Below are positions 38,701 through 50,435 of a DNA stretch of 64,000 nt, piece after piece (position 1 is the first letter of the stretch; each line of letters opens with the position of its first letter). The notes beneath the pieces were generated by a model that was not told the origin of the DNA, did no database searches, and was given only the letters and a program-made list of their open reading frames with translations. The DNA comes from Sclerurus mexicanus. Its lineage: Eukaryota > Chordata > Aves > Passeriformes > Furnariidae. A program made the position numbers and the translations under genes. The DNA is taken from NCBI GenBank assembly GCA_013396755.1, contig VWZF01006084.1, positions 483,843 to 547,842 on the forward strand, in the 5' to 3' direction.

Positions 38701-39709
38701 CTTGCTCTGGCTTTCTGCAAAATGTGAGTGTTGCTCCCAGGGCTCCCCAGGACCAATAAATCTTTTTCATTCCTTATAAGAGACAAGGAGCAGCAAGCTA
38801 ACCAGACAGTCTAAATCACCTTATTTAGAAACACTAATTTTAAGCAGTTTGTCTAGCAGTTAATGTATTTATACATCTTTTTCTCATTATGGAATCCCAT
38901 GCTGTCAGTCAAGCTGTGATAGATTATCCTCTAGTTTGAATAAATGAACCTAAAGTTTCAGAAGAATGCTCATGCTCTGTCCAGCTGTTTGGCTTAAATT
39001 CTTCAGAAAGTACAGTTAGTCTACCACCATTGCCTAAATTTTTGATTTGTATTAAAACCAGGGTTAAACATTTCTGGGCTTCAGTTTAGGGTAGGTCTTC
39101 AAGACATGGTATAGTGTTTTGTAGCAGACCTCCATGGTGGCTCCAAGGAAGTTCTTGGTATGTACAAAGGCAGCACAATGCCCAGTTGGGAAGCAAACTA
39201 GTACGAAAGAAGGAACAGGGCCTTGTCAGCCCTATCCGCGAGTACTTTTATGGCTCCTTGGTGCAGTGTGAGTGCTGTAGCACTTGATGTTTTCCACAGC
39301 AGAGATGAAGCTGAGGAATCCAAATAGCAGTTGCAGAACTCTGGAAGTGCTTTGGAGTTGCAGTTCCCAACCTTTTGTGTCTCTTCCTTGGCTGACACTG
39401 CATCCTGATGGCTGCCTTTTGCCCTCTCTCAGACCCTTGCAGCTGAGGAAGTCTCCAAACAGCTGATTTCCCAAGGCTGAGAGGGCACAGGGGAGTGCTC
39501 ATTCCTGGTTTTGTCCTGTTTCCTAAGATCTTGCCAAAATACCTAAATTTTTTTTACCATAGCAATAATTCTGAGAATGTTGCTGTTTTTATGATCTCTT
39601 TATAGTGAGGTGGAGTCACCCTGTGTATGCTGTAAGTACTATTTCATTTACCTGTTGGGACTTACTGAAGCAGAGTTTGGATTCATACCATTATTTTAAT
39701 AGCCCTTGC

Positions 39710-40005
39710 TAGGTCTGTTCTCCATTAATTTGCCTAATCCCTTTTGAAGCTCTTCATACTTTTGGCTTCCAAAATACTGTGTGTGTTAAGTCTCCATTTA
39801 ATTATGTGTTGTGTGAAAAAGTGCTTCCTATTTTCTAGTTTTGACCATTTCCCTGATAATCTCATTAGGTTCTCCCTAATTCCTGTATTGTGGGAAATAA
39901 CCAATCCGTTCCCAAGTTACCTTCTCTGTGCAGGAAGGGATTTTGTAGGTCACTATTGCATTTCCAGTCAGTTGTCTGCTTTCCAAGCAGCCATCCCCTA
40001 AGTAT
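39710..40005 (-). mobile_element. Ancient CR1/L3-like LINE, antisense
   Basis: The + strand text follows the inverted 3' region of old amniote CR1: GTTCTCCATTAATTTGCCTA (39717), then ATCCCTTTTGAAGCTCTTCA, GTGTGAAAAAGTGCTTCCTA (about 39812), TCCTGTATTGTGGGAAATAA (about 39880), ending in GGATTTTGTAGGTCACTATT. Divergence is high, so the copy is likely as old as early amniotes or birds. Confidence 0.75.
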
Positions 40006-41180
40006 ATACTTTATTCCTCTCTGTGTATGCTGTGCAGTGGGCAAGAGAGTGGAGCAGAGAAGGGAGATCACTGTGCTTTGAGCTGAAGTTCCCTTACTTG
40101 TTGTAGGATAATTGAAATCTATGGAATTTTGAGTGAAGAAGGAAGCTTCTCTTCTTCATTGTAGAATGTCAAATATGTAGAATGATATCATGCCTACTCC
40201 TTTCTTTTGTGTTCTCAAAGAGTTTGCTCAGTCTTCAGAGGAAGAGGTGGACTGAAATCAGGACTAAAACACATCCATCTGGCCATAGTTCTAGATAAAG
40301 TGTCTGCTTGGAAATAAGTGGAAATGTTGACACGGTCTTCAGGAGAACCATGGTTTCATCACTTCTTGGTATTTTTCTTGCATTTTAGTTTATCTCCACA
40401 ATTTTGAGTTGCTTCATCACTGCAGTAGTTTTCAATTCCCTCTGCTGTGTTTCAGATGTTCCCACTAAAAAAATAACACTAAACCTGCTACAATATCAGT
40501 GTAGCAGGTCATCTGTCCCTCATTCACCGTTAATCATGTTAGGGTTCTTTTACCTTCTACCTTTTACACATTTGTCAGCCTCCAGGAAGCTCAACAATAG
40601 CTGAGACTCTGCTTTCTCTTCAGGGTTTTTTCAGTTTGAGCTAGCCTTTAACTTTGTTCCAGTGTTTGAAAGGTCTGATATTCCATCTATAATGAATATT
40701 CAAGTGTATTTTTAGATTTCCTCTTTATGTTGTTTCGTAGTCTCTAGAGCCCTGCATCCGCCCCAGTTCAACCAAAGCACATGATGAAGTGCCTATGTGC
40801 TTTGCTGCACTGGTACCTGAACACTAATTTCTTCTTCTCGGTTTTGTTTTCAAAACATTTAAAATTCCGAATCAGGTCTAGCAAGTAATTTTACTTATTT
40901 TAGCCTGCTTTTAGTACTAGCTATCTTTAAAGTAGTGACTAAGTCTTAAATGTTTGTGTACATCTAAATGCATGTTACTGTCTCTGAAGTTTAAAAAATG
41001 ATAGCGTGATTCTAAAATCTTTTTTGTTTTTTGGCACATAACTTGTATACTAAGATTATAATAATAGACTTCTGGTCAGAAGCAGTTGTCTCCATTAAAA
41101 ACTAAATCACTGGCAAATATTTCCATACAATATATGATACTAAGCTGGTCTTTCCTTAAAATCAGAAGAAATTGTATAGT

Positions 41181-41220
41181 GAGTAATTGCTATAATAAGT
41201 AATTGCAATATAAGTAATTG
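41181..41220 (+). repeat. Three degenerate copies of (A/T)AAGTAATTG
   Basis: GAGTAATTG, TAAGTAATTG and TAAGTAATTG are spaced about 13-15 bases apart. Short imperfect AT-rich tandem repeat. Confidence 0.6.
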
Positions 41221-43170
41221 AACTGTCTTGTTCAGTATGTTATCAATGCCTCATGAGAAGTAATGGCAAACTACAAAGGATAAATACGTATCCAAAGACA
41301 TCCGAGACCTGAAACTTTCCTTTGAGATGATGCTGGTTGGGGGGTTTTTGGGCTTTTTAAACAATTATCAAAATCTCAAGTAAAATAATTTTACAGATTT
41401 TAAAAACCCAAATAGCTTTTTTGCTCAAAGGTGTAATGCGAAATACCACCTACTCTTTCAATGCAAGCATCAATCACAAGTAGACAAGTTGGAATCAGAA
41501 TAAAAATGCACTGTTCTCCAGACACTAATTTAAATTTACTCAAACAAGCATTGACCAAGTTAAACAACCAATAAACTGGTGGTTTGGGGATACTGACTGA
41601 TAGATGAGTTCCTCATTTGTGAGGGCATTTGAGCCCTCACAGGGCTCAGGGCAGCATTTAAACAGTTTTGTTTCTCTTTTCTTAATTTTTGAATGAAATT
41701 TTTTTTTTCCTCCCTCTGGCTTTCTTATCTGTTGATGTAACTGGTGCTGCATGAGAAATTACCTTGTTTCAATGACTTGAGACAGCTTTTCTATCAGCTG
41801 CAGTAAGGTTTCTTCATTTATTTAATGAACCTGGATAGGTAGAAAATTAAGTATTAGGAGCTGGAGATGAAGAAAACTAAACCAGAATGTTCTGTGTATT
41901 CGGGTGGTTAAAAAAAAATGATATCTGTGTTAATATAGCCAGTGCATATAATTGCTCTTTGGATTATGGAATGATTATTACTTTGCAGACAGGGGATTCT
42001 GTTATCACTCAGTCATCAATGAAGTAGCTGCATTCTATGCTCATTTCATCTCTGAGGCTGAAAGAAGAGCTAGTTATTATCTTCAAGTGAGTTATTAATG
42101 AGGGAAAAAATCATCCCCAATTACTGTGAAGCAAAATATTTCAACATTTACATATCTCAGACTTCAATTTTGATCTAATCCTTCATGAGTTCTTAAACTC
42201 AGATGGTATTCACTTTTCCAAACATTCCCACAGCGACATATCAAGAGGAACTTGCGTGTCTCCAAGTGCTGGCTTCCCCAAGTGTATGCTTCAGGGTCAC
42301 AGAAGTGCTGCCCGTCCCACTTTGTCCTGCTAGAGAGTGATTTCCACTGAGATTCCTTCATGTTACACCATAGGAACAGAGTCTCAAGTGCAGGCTTTGC
42401 CAGAGAAGAAATTCTGACTTGCCTATACTGCCTGTGTTCATAATGCTTTTTTTTTTCTTAACTGGAAACAGACTGGGATTTATTTGTAAGGGCTAATTTT
42501 GCTCTTTTGCTTTTCTTTGAACCCTTTCAAAATTAATGGTTTGGAAGTTCTGACTCTGAATGTCCTAGAATAAAACCTGAGCAACACAAACGTGATGATT
42601 TAAATTCAGTTAAACATGTGGGCAGTAACCAGGAGATGGGAGAAGTGCTGTCCATACTGTGAATCCACCCATCCACACAGATGCGAGGGTCTGACCTTGG
42701 CAGATTCAGGAGGTAGGAACGTCAAACAGTTTGCAGTCAGTTGGAAATGTAGCTACTAGACAAAGAAAACTCAATAATTACACAGCTGTTTCAGTAGATT
42801 ACAGATTTCCTAGAAAATAATAAAACCCCCATCTGTGAAGAGAAAAAAAGTAAACCATCTTTTTTTTAATTCAAAACTTGATTTCTGAAAGTCATCAGAT
42901 ATGTCCCCTGTAAACTTATCTCTTTTCAAAAGCGACAGAGTCTGTAACCAATCAGTGTAGATTTCTCTACAGCATTTATGCCCATTAATGCTTCATTGAT
43001 TTACAGTGAAACTGCTGAAGGACTGTCTTGAATAGACATAAAAATATTAATTTCTTGTGAAGGATGGCTGCTATTACACTAAATATTAAATGAATTCATA
43101 ATACTTGGACATTTGCAATAAATCACTACTGGAACTGCATACTAACATCCCATCTAACATCCCATTCCAA

Positions 43171-43190
43171 TTTTTTTTTTTTTTTTTTTT
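43171..43190. repeat. (T)20 homopolymer
   Basis: Twenty consecutive T, preceded by a 13-base direct duplication, TAACATCCCATC and TAACATCCCATT (43143-43168). Could be an inverted poly(A) relic, but no adjacent element body was recognised. Confidence 0.85.
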
Positions 43191-46100
43191 ACTATTAAAG
43201 CCAGGGAAAAGGACTGGTTGCTCCCAAAGAAATGTACAGCTTTGTAATATTGGAATCATTAATGAATTCCCACAGCACAAGACAGTCCCATTTTACAGAA
43301 AGGGGGAGGAGACATGAAGTGGTTTAGGTTGAACTGCTGATCGCAGGATGTTCAAACCCAATCTGTTTCTCATGAGAGACATCACAGTAAATTATCAGCT
43401 CCTGACAGTCCTTGTTTTGCTTGAAATACTCTCAGCAGCATCGGCATAGAATCTGACCATGTGATACCAGAAGGCTGAGAGCCAGGCTCAAAAGGAGAAA
43501 GAGCTGGATATATTGTCTAATCTCCATGCACACGAAGTGGTTGGTATCAGTTCACCTCTAAATATCTTGCCCAAGGGCACAATTGGTGCTGCTCAGGTTT
43601 TGACTAGGTTTAGCAATTGAATTAAGTCATCTTGTCTCTTCAGAGACCACAGATCTTTGTTTCATAAGTTTAGTAAAATGCTCAGTGAGGGCTAAAAATC
43701 AATTATTTATTTTTCCTTTTGTTAAAGTAGAACAAAGGGTACACCAGCAAGTTCATTATAGCTTTCTGTTATCTGAAGGACAGTAGCTTAAGTGTAAAAA
43801 TTTATGCCAGGGCTAACCCTGAAGAGTAGAAGCCATTCCTGTAAAAAAACTTGAGTGACTGTCAGACTCATCTGCTTTTTAATGTGCATATGGGTGTGAG
43901 TATATGCACCTCCTTCTTCCCAAATATTTTTGCTTCTGTGACTTAAATAGTCTAAGTAGCACAAGGTTTTTCTAATGAAAATTTGCCAAGGTATTTAAAT
44001 TAGAAGCAAAAATTAGAAAATCTGCTTCTACATAGGAATATTAATTGTTCATTATTCAGGGCTTTAGTTCACATAGTTACTTTGCATGTGCAAAGCTGCC
44101 AATTAAAGAGGCTCAAAGTGCTCACTGCTGCACGGTAGTTTCTGCAGAGCCTCACAATGGCTATTGTATTCTGTCACTGACCTTTGGACACCTTCAAATG
44201 CATATTGACACAAGATGGTGGGATCATTAGGAGCTATTGTTTCAGTGTGCCACAGGGAAAGGAGAGTTTTGCAATTTCGTGAAGAGCCTTAAAATTTCAT
44301 ATAATGATGACGGCAATGATACTCTTTAATTAGAGAGTGAGAGAAATACTGAAGTATTTTTGCTGGTGTTTCAGGTGAATTCCAGGATGCACACTTGACA
44401 CATTATCCACAACGGTCATTTCCCATTGGGGAAAGACAATATTTATCAGGGACACTTGGTCTACTTTTCTATTGTTTCCAGGGGAATTGATTTTTTTTGA
44501 CCTGATGGTGCCATATGGCCAGTCTCCTTTAGCTTCCATGGATTCTGCCTGAGTGAACATCTTGGCAGGATGGATCTTTTTATCCTGTAAGTGACAAATG
44601 CTCTTTTAAAACATAATCAGTAGCATTCAGGAGAACAGGATCTGGACACACAGTTCAGACTCTACTCTTCAGAAATCAGTGGAAGTTGGCTCTGTCACAA
44701 GAACTCTGCTTCCTTTTTTAGCTCTTCTGTATCTTAACATCTGAGGTATTTCTGTTTTCTTACTAGTTTTGGAAACACAGATACCAGATATGCCAAGTAC
44801 ATTTACTGTAGTAAAACCAAGCATCTTCTAAAAGCTTATATTTACTTTATTGTAGCCCTCCTATTCTTTAAAGCTGCTTTGAGAAATTACATCAGCAGTC
44901 AGAACATAAAAGAGCACCATTTTAAACCTTGCATAGGACATTTTTTTGTCCACAGGGAATAAATAAATAAATTACTGGCTTGTATTTCCAGAGAGTGTTT
45001 CTACTTGAAGACAGAGAAATAGTTTCTGTTCCATAAGTCTTGCAGTTGCTCAGTTTGATTTTATCCCCTGGGATCCTATTATTGAGAAATTTATCAAATA
45101 CAGCTAAACTTCACAGCCCTGAGTCTCTGAAGATAGTTTTGGGTAATGGCTTGCACTTCTGACAAAAGAGGAAGAAATCTAATAGACCTTTTGTAAAATT
45201 TCTTGTATCATTTTTTAGAAATGGAAAATTTACTGCAGAGCATTGCGGATTGCAACTCTAGCCTAGCAATGTGCAGCATGTACCAGAGGATGGCCAGTTT
45301 CTACTCACAAACCCTCTACCCAAAAAACCTCCAAGATGAAGGATATAGTACTTGGTATTTGTGTATGCTTGAAGTAAATGTGCAGCAGGATTTCTCACCA
45401 CACTGATACAAAACTCACAAGGTCAGATATGTTTCTTCAGTAGTGCAGGCTGAACTGTTTTTTTCACCACATTAATTGAAAGGGTGCTGCTATCTTCTTT
45501 TCGTTCTTCTGTATCAGAAACACTTGTAAAACTTAGAAATCTCCCATGCACTGCCACTGCAATTGCCAATTTTGAGTTTTGTGGTCTGTCTTCAAACATC
45601 AAGGTGATACCATTTCCTTAACTCATGAGAAGAAGTGACCCACTTCTGGGAGGGAAACACGACTAGGTATTGATGTGTGATGCAGGATGTGAAGGGGAGC
45701 ACGTGCTTGAAAGAACTAATAAACCACTGTCTTGTGCTTCCATTCTCCCTGCAGTAAATCTGCATCAGGTAGTAAATGAGGTAGTAATGATGAATACTTC
45801 CCTTAGAATGTACTGGAATCTGAAATCTCTCCTCAACATCTTGTGCTTTCCAGCAGGGGTTTTTGCCATAGGTTCTGATTTCTTACTTGTGGGGTGTTTA
45901 TTTAGGGACAGCGTTGTCCTGGCAGGGAGAGGGCAGCACTCTGCTGTCTTCTCTGCATGGGAAGTTTGTACCTTTGCTGTTCCACTCTAGCTGCACTATT
46001 TATTTCAAAAGGCACATGAGTACTGACTGGAAAGATTTTAAAATGGAAATAGTCTTTGCAGCATGTTTGGACCTTACTCTCTGCTGAATGAGTTGAAGCC

Positions 46101-46277
46101 CTGTTGGATGAGGAGGGATTACCATAGGAACAGAAAGCTCAAGTTCTACCTGGATCCACCTCTAGTCATGGTAGTTTTGAGAGGTTTCCTGCCACACACA
46201 TTGGGATTTTTCAACAGAAAGACAAAGGGAGTTGATATGTTTGCTCAATGCCCATATTCTATTTGGTTCTTTTGCAG

Positions 46278-46615
46278 AAGGAAAAGAAGAGCGGGCTGTT
46301 GAAACTTCTAGCAGGAGCATCAACAAAAAAGAAGTCACGCTCCCCACCATCTGTGTCCCCCACACACGACCCTCAGACAGCCATCGAAGGAGTTCTGCAA
46401 GGGGCAGTGGGACCTGAGCTCTCCTCTCTCTCCAGCCATGGCAGAGCTGGCTCATGCCCTATCGAGAGTGAAATGCAAGGAGCTATGGGGCTGGAGCCTC
46501 TGCACAGGAAAACAGGCTCCTTGGATTTGAATTTTTCCATCCCTTCTCCTGCTAGGCCACCCCTCTCTTCCATGGCAGCTATTCGGCCAGAGCCCAAGCC
46601 TTTGCCCCGGGAAAG
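46278..46615 (+). CDS. SH3RF3: SH3RF3 exon D: basic and Ser/Pro-rich linker before SH3-4
   Basis: This 338-nt exon lies between acceptor GGTTCTTTTGCAG (to 46277) and donor AAG|GTAAGC. It begins in phase 0 with KEKKSGLLKLLAGASTKKKS, continues through SPPSVSPTHDPQTAIEGVLQ and AVGPELSSLSSHGRAGSCPI to ESEMQGAMGLEPLHRKTGSL and AAIRPEPKPLPRE, and leaves AG for Arg. The Lys-rich start, the GAVGPEL...HGRAGSCP block and the HRK.GSLD block are shared with SH3RF1. The ESEMQGAMGLEPL wording points to SH3RF3. It is probably disordered with several Ser-Pro sites and a basic patch. Other frames across this exon are shadows. The preceding exon must supply phase 0 and is not exon C. Confidence 0.95.
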
Positions 46616-48879
46616 GTAAGCTGTGTTATTTCCTGAAGTTGACAGTGTTTTCAGGGAGCATTTGGAGGAGGGCTGCAAGTTTCACTTGCTCAGGCATTGT
46701 TGCAGTTTTGCTGCTCTGTGAATTGACTGTAGGTGGCTCAGCTGTCATTTAGGAAGACAGGGCTTACATGTCCATTGAAAAACATTTGACACAGAGTGCA
46801 GGTTTGAAAAAGTGGTGAGTAGCATCTCTCCATGACACTGTACAGCCCCGGTCTAAATATGGAGGATAGCAGTGCTTTCTCAGCATAAATGGTGTAAATG
46901 CTGTTGGCAAATGCATTTTCAGTGAGATCCCTATGTTTCAATAAGGTATGGTGTTGATATGTCCCCCCTGGAGGTAACAGGTGTGATATGTTTGCTCATC
47001 AAAGCTCTTTCTGTCTTTTTCTGCAATACCAAGGGCTGTTTAGGATACTTACAGGTATGGCCATCTTTAGTGACCTCTTACCAAAAATGTAGCTCATTTC
47101 TAGAGAGAGACGTACCAGTGACTCTGGAGTTCATTTCAGCAGTCTGCTCTGCACCTTGGTACTTTAGAGTAAAGGACTTTGCAAACCCAAAAAGAGCAGA
47201 GTAGGAACACCAAAATACAAGAGCAGGTGAAGAGAGAGATAACTCACCTGAAACAAGGGTACAGAAAGGAGCTAGGTCTCAACGTGCAGAGCCATATTTG
47301 CTTCAGGTAAATGTTTTCTACAAGACTGCAGTTTGAGTACAGGGAAGTGAGTAGATAATACAAGTCTCCAATGCTATGGAAATGGTTTCCACTCAAAAAA
47401 TTATTGAGAAGAACATTTATTTTAAAAAAGCATCAAGGAAATTTCAAAAAGCAGTCTAGGGAACTCTCTTGAGTTGCTATTTAAAACAATTCTGGAACAA
47501 CATTTAAGTTGCAGAAGTTTGAAAGAAAATACTTTTGTCTGAACGTATGAAAGAACCTGAAGGGAATGGACTGGGCGATCCAGCTGACCCTGAATTCAGT
47601 TGGGATCATGAGCCAGAAAATGTAGGGCATAGTAGGGGATACTACAGGACAATTCATACCTTACACAGTGTTTTACTGAATGTGGTGGAATTTGGTTGGG
47701 ATGTTGACAATGGCACCACAACATATTTAAACTTTTCTACAGAATCTGGTTTGTGACTATAAAACCTCTTGCTGAGTAAACGACACACAAACAATCCAGA
47801 AGACAGTAAGTGTATTGAAAATTGATTCACTAGCATCAAATCTAACTAGATCAGAAATCAGTGGAAAATTATTATATATGTGTGTAGAGTAGCCCAAGAA
47901 GTGTTAGGTCTGGGACCTGCACTATCCAACATAAAGCCTTGGCTGTTGCAGAACAGAGGACTGAAGTGAAGGCGGGTAATGAAGAGGGCAGACCTATTGG
48001 TACAGATCTAATTCAACTCATTGGTAAGGAGAACACAGAGTAACAGTATATTGTAGAAGAGACAAATCTGAGGCAAAGTGAAGTGGTCTCAGAGAAGCAC
48101 CATAAGAAGAATGAAAGATTTAAAACTGTACTTGCAATGAGAGATACAGCAAGCTCTGGTACACCTGGTAAAGAGCAGGGTTAGGAATGGCTTGGTAACA
48201 GTCTGTAACAGACTGCAGTCAGGACAGACATGAGAATATTTTTACTCTAGATTTGGCATTTTGTCTAAGAGAGATGCTGTTGTTCAAGTGCAACTATTAG
48301 ATTTGAAGCAGAAATAAATGCAGGCAAGTCTTTCAGCATTGTAATGAAGGCAGTGAGAGCAGACTATCGCAGTAGTCTCTTGTCCTTAAAATCCATGAAA
48401 AACCAATTTAGTAAAAGGAGTGAAAAACCAATCCCTATTTAGGCACACTTAATTTGGTCTACATCAGTTCAGATTAATGCTATAAGAAAAGCTAAATCAA
48501 TATAAACCAGATTTAGCAGCAGTGTAACTAAATCAGTGGACTCCTGCACCTTTAGTTAAATGTAGCCATGAAAAGAAGACAGGAAGAACAGCCCCTGATG
48601 TCTCCTGAGCTGACTGTTAAGGTGCTTCTCTCAAAGCTTTACTGTAGAGAACTCCAGACACATTATTTAACATGCCTGGGCTAGTCCCATATCCTACAAA
48701 TTTTTCAGTCCGCCTCAGGGTGGTCCAAATAGGGAAACATTTAGCTGATTTTAAGTGGCAGAACAGAAACAGAGAAACATGGTTTACCTGCATTCTCTTA
48801 GCTGTGCTGGAATCAGGAGCAAATTTAGACTGCTAAAACTGTCTAAATACTTCCAGTTGCAGTATATTATGATAAGGAA

Positions 48880-49110
48880 CTTACTCTGATTTTAAGTATT
48901 TTAATTCCTGAGTCTTAAATCCAAAAATAAGCTATAATTGAAGTAACCCTAATTATACACAGCAGGCAAGATTCTCTAATTGATTTATGAATTAACTTCC
49001 ATATCGTTGGTGTATCTGCATTCCTTAACTGATCATATGGGCTTTTTCATGACCATAATGGGAAATATTAATTACCTTCATGCACTAGGAAGGATAATGC
49101 TTAGTCCTGG
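48880..49110. promoter_or_regulatory. Candidate conserved non-coding element
   Basis: AT-rich unique sequence with repeated homeodomain-type cores: CCTAATTATACAC (about 48946), TAATTG at 48977-48982, GAATTAAC near 48989, and TAATTA at 49069-49074 in GGAAATATTAATTACC. No repeat or coding signature. Motif texture only. Confidence 0.27.
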
Positions 49111-50416
49111 AATAATCTGAGCAGATACATTAAACACTTGTCTCCTAGAAATTCATCCCACATCCATCTGTGCTCATTAAATCATCAAATTTCTCAGAAG
49201 TACCAAATTTATTTTTTTTTTAAACAAAATTACAGTTTTCAAGCCACTTGTTCTTTTCACATCTGGCAATGGAGCAACTTGCATTCAACGTCACTCAGCT
49301 CTGTATTTTGCTTGTTTGCATTTTGGTGCATTTCATCTGCACAGTAGGAGCAATTCTCTGAGAAAGAAAAGGGAGGAGAGGGAAAAAAAAGGTTAGATAA
49401 ACATATTCAGATGCTGGATGAAATTTTAAAAAGCTGCAGAGCATTTCAGTACACTTAGCTGTACTTGGCTTTCTGTCTCCCAACGCCCATCTGTGCACAC
49501 AGAAACAGAGCACTGAAAGGTTGGAAGAAGTAGCACATTCCTTAATATTTACGGCATTTGAAATGAGGCTCATGCAGGCAGCAGAGCCCTGCTACTTTTG
49601 CTATAGGGGTTGGCTTGCAGCTCCAGCACTCGCCACATCCAGGTTACTGATCAAACCCAATGCACCAGGAGGTGCGTTAATGTGCTCTGATGGATCATGA
49701 TTTAAGGGAAGAATTGCCTTTTCTGCTGCCTGACAGTGCAGCTCTTCCTGGGAGTTGCAGCCAGGTAGATAGGAAGCTGAAATGAGCTTCACCCTTCTTA
49801 AAGGTGCTGCTAATGTTGATACACTCATTCCTTTTTTTTTTTTGTGTACATAGAGAAAATGAGGAAAACAATTATCCTTTTTGATATTGCAAAACCTGAT
49901 TATGGATGCCTGTATTAGAAAGGAAATTGCTTTAGCTCTCTTGTCATTTAGCTTTCATATTTATATGGTTTGCTGGGATAGTCAGAGCCCACCTCTGCCT
50001 TCTGGGTGTAGTTCCAACTATCAGTTTATAAAACCATCATCCTTCAGCTGCTCTCTGCCATAAAGCATCCAGCAGTCCAGGCAGCAGAGAAATTTCCCAG
50101 GTGGTGTCCTTGTCACATTGTGTTGCATTGATTGACTGCCAAGTGAATACCCCGTCAGGCTGTGTGTGCCCCACACACTTTTCCACCTCCTGCTCCATCC
50201 AGTTTCTGCTGGTCCACGAAACAGGACCAGTATAGGGACACACTGTGGTGAGGCAGGCACTGGGCCAAGCCTTGCCCACATCCCAGCGACACTGTTGGTT
50301 CACATGAGAGAGGGGTGTGCTGTGTGCCTAGCAGCACCAAAACAAAATACTTTCCTTGCCACCCCCGTCAAGAAAATATGACTGTACATAAAGCAAAACA
50401 GGAGAGTTGAGTGTGC

Positions 50417-50435
50417 ATGTGTGTGTGTGTGTGTG
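50417..50435. repeat. (GT)n microsatellite
   Basis: About nine GT units following a GTGTGCAT lead-in. Confidence 0.9.

Larger units (their letters stand above)
20857..46277 (+). other. SH3RF3: SH3RF3 intron C-D, with at least one exon unlocated
   Basis: This 25.4-kb interval lies between the exon C donor (phase 1) and the exon D acceptor (phase 0). The two exons cannot join directly: doing so gives EGKEERAVETSS... and a stop at 46415-46417. The family linker has roughly 100 more residues here, ending in a Lys/Glu/Ser-rich stretch just before KEKKSGLLK. I searched for that Pro/Ser-rich exon and saw no match. The interval holds old antisense CR1 pieces, one younger CR1 3' end, a nested LTR, a CpG-rich patch around the ambiguous base at 24723, simple tracts, and candidate conserved non-coding stretches. 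The rest is AT-rich sequence in which I see nothing. Confidence 0.8.

Noticed and set aside
43285..43330. Possible MIR-like fragment (CCCATTTTACAGAAAGGGGG)
   Set aside because: Only about 40 bases resemble it and the rest of the core does not follow, so chance similarity cannot be excluded.
46232..46417. Frame EGKEERAVETSS across exon D, which would follow if exon C joined D directly
   Set aside because: It stops inside exon D, while the other frame encodes a clear, family-matching linker continuing into SH3-4.
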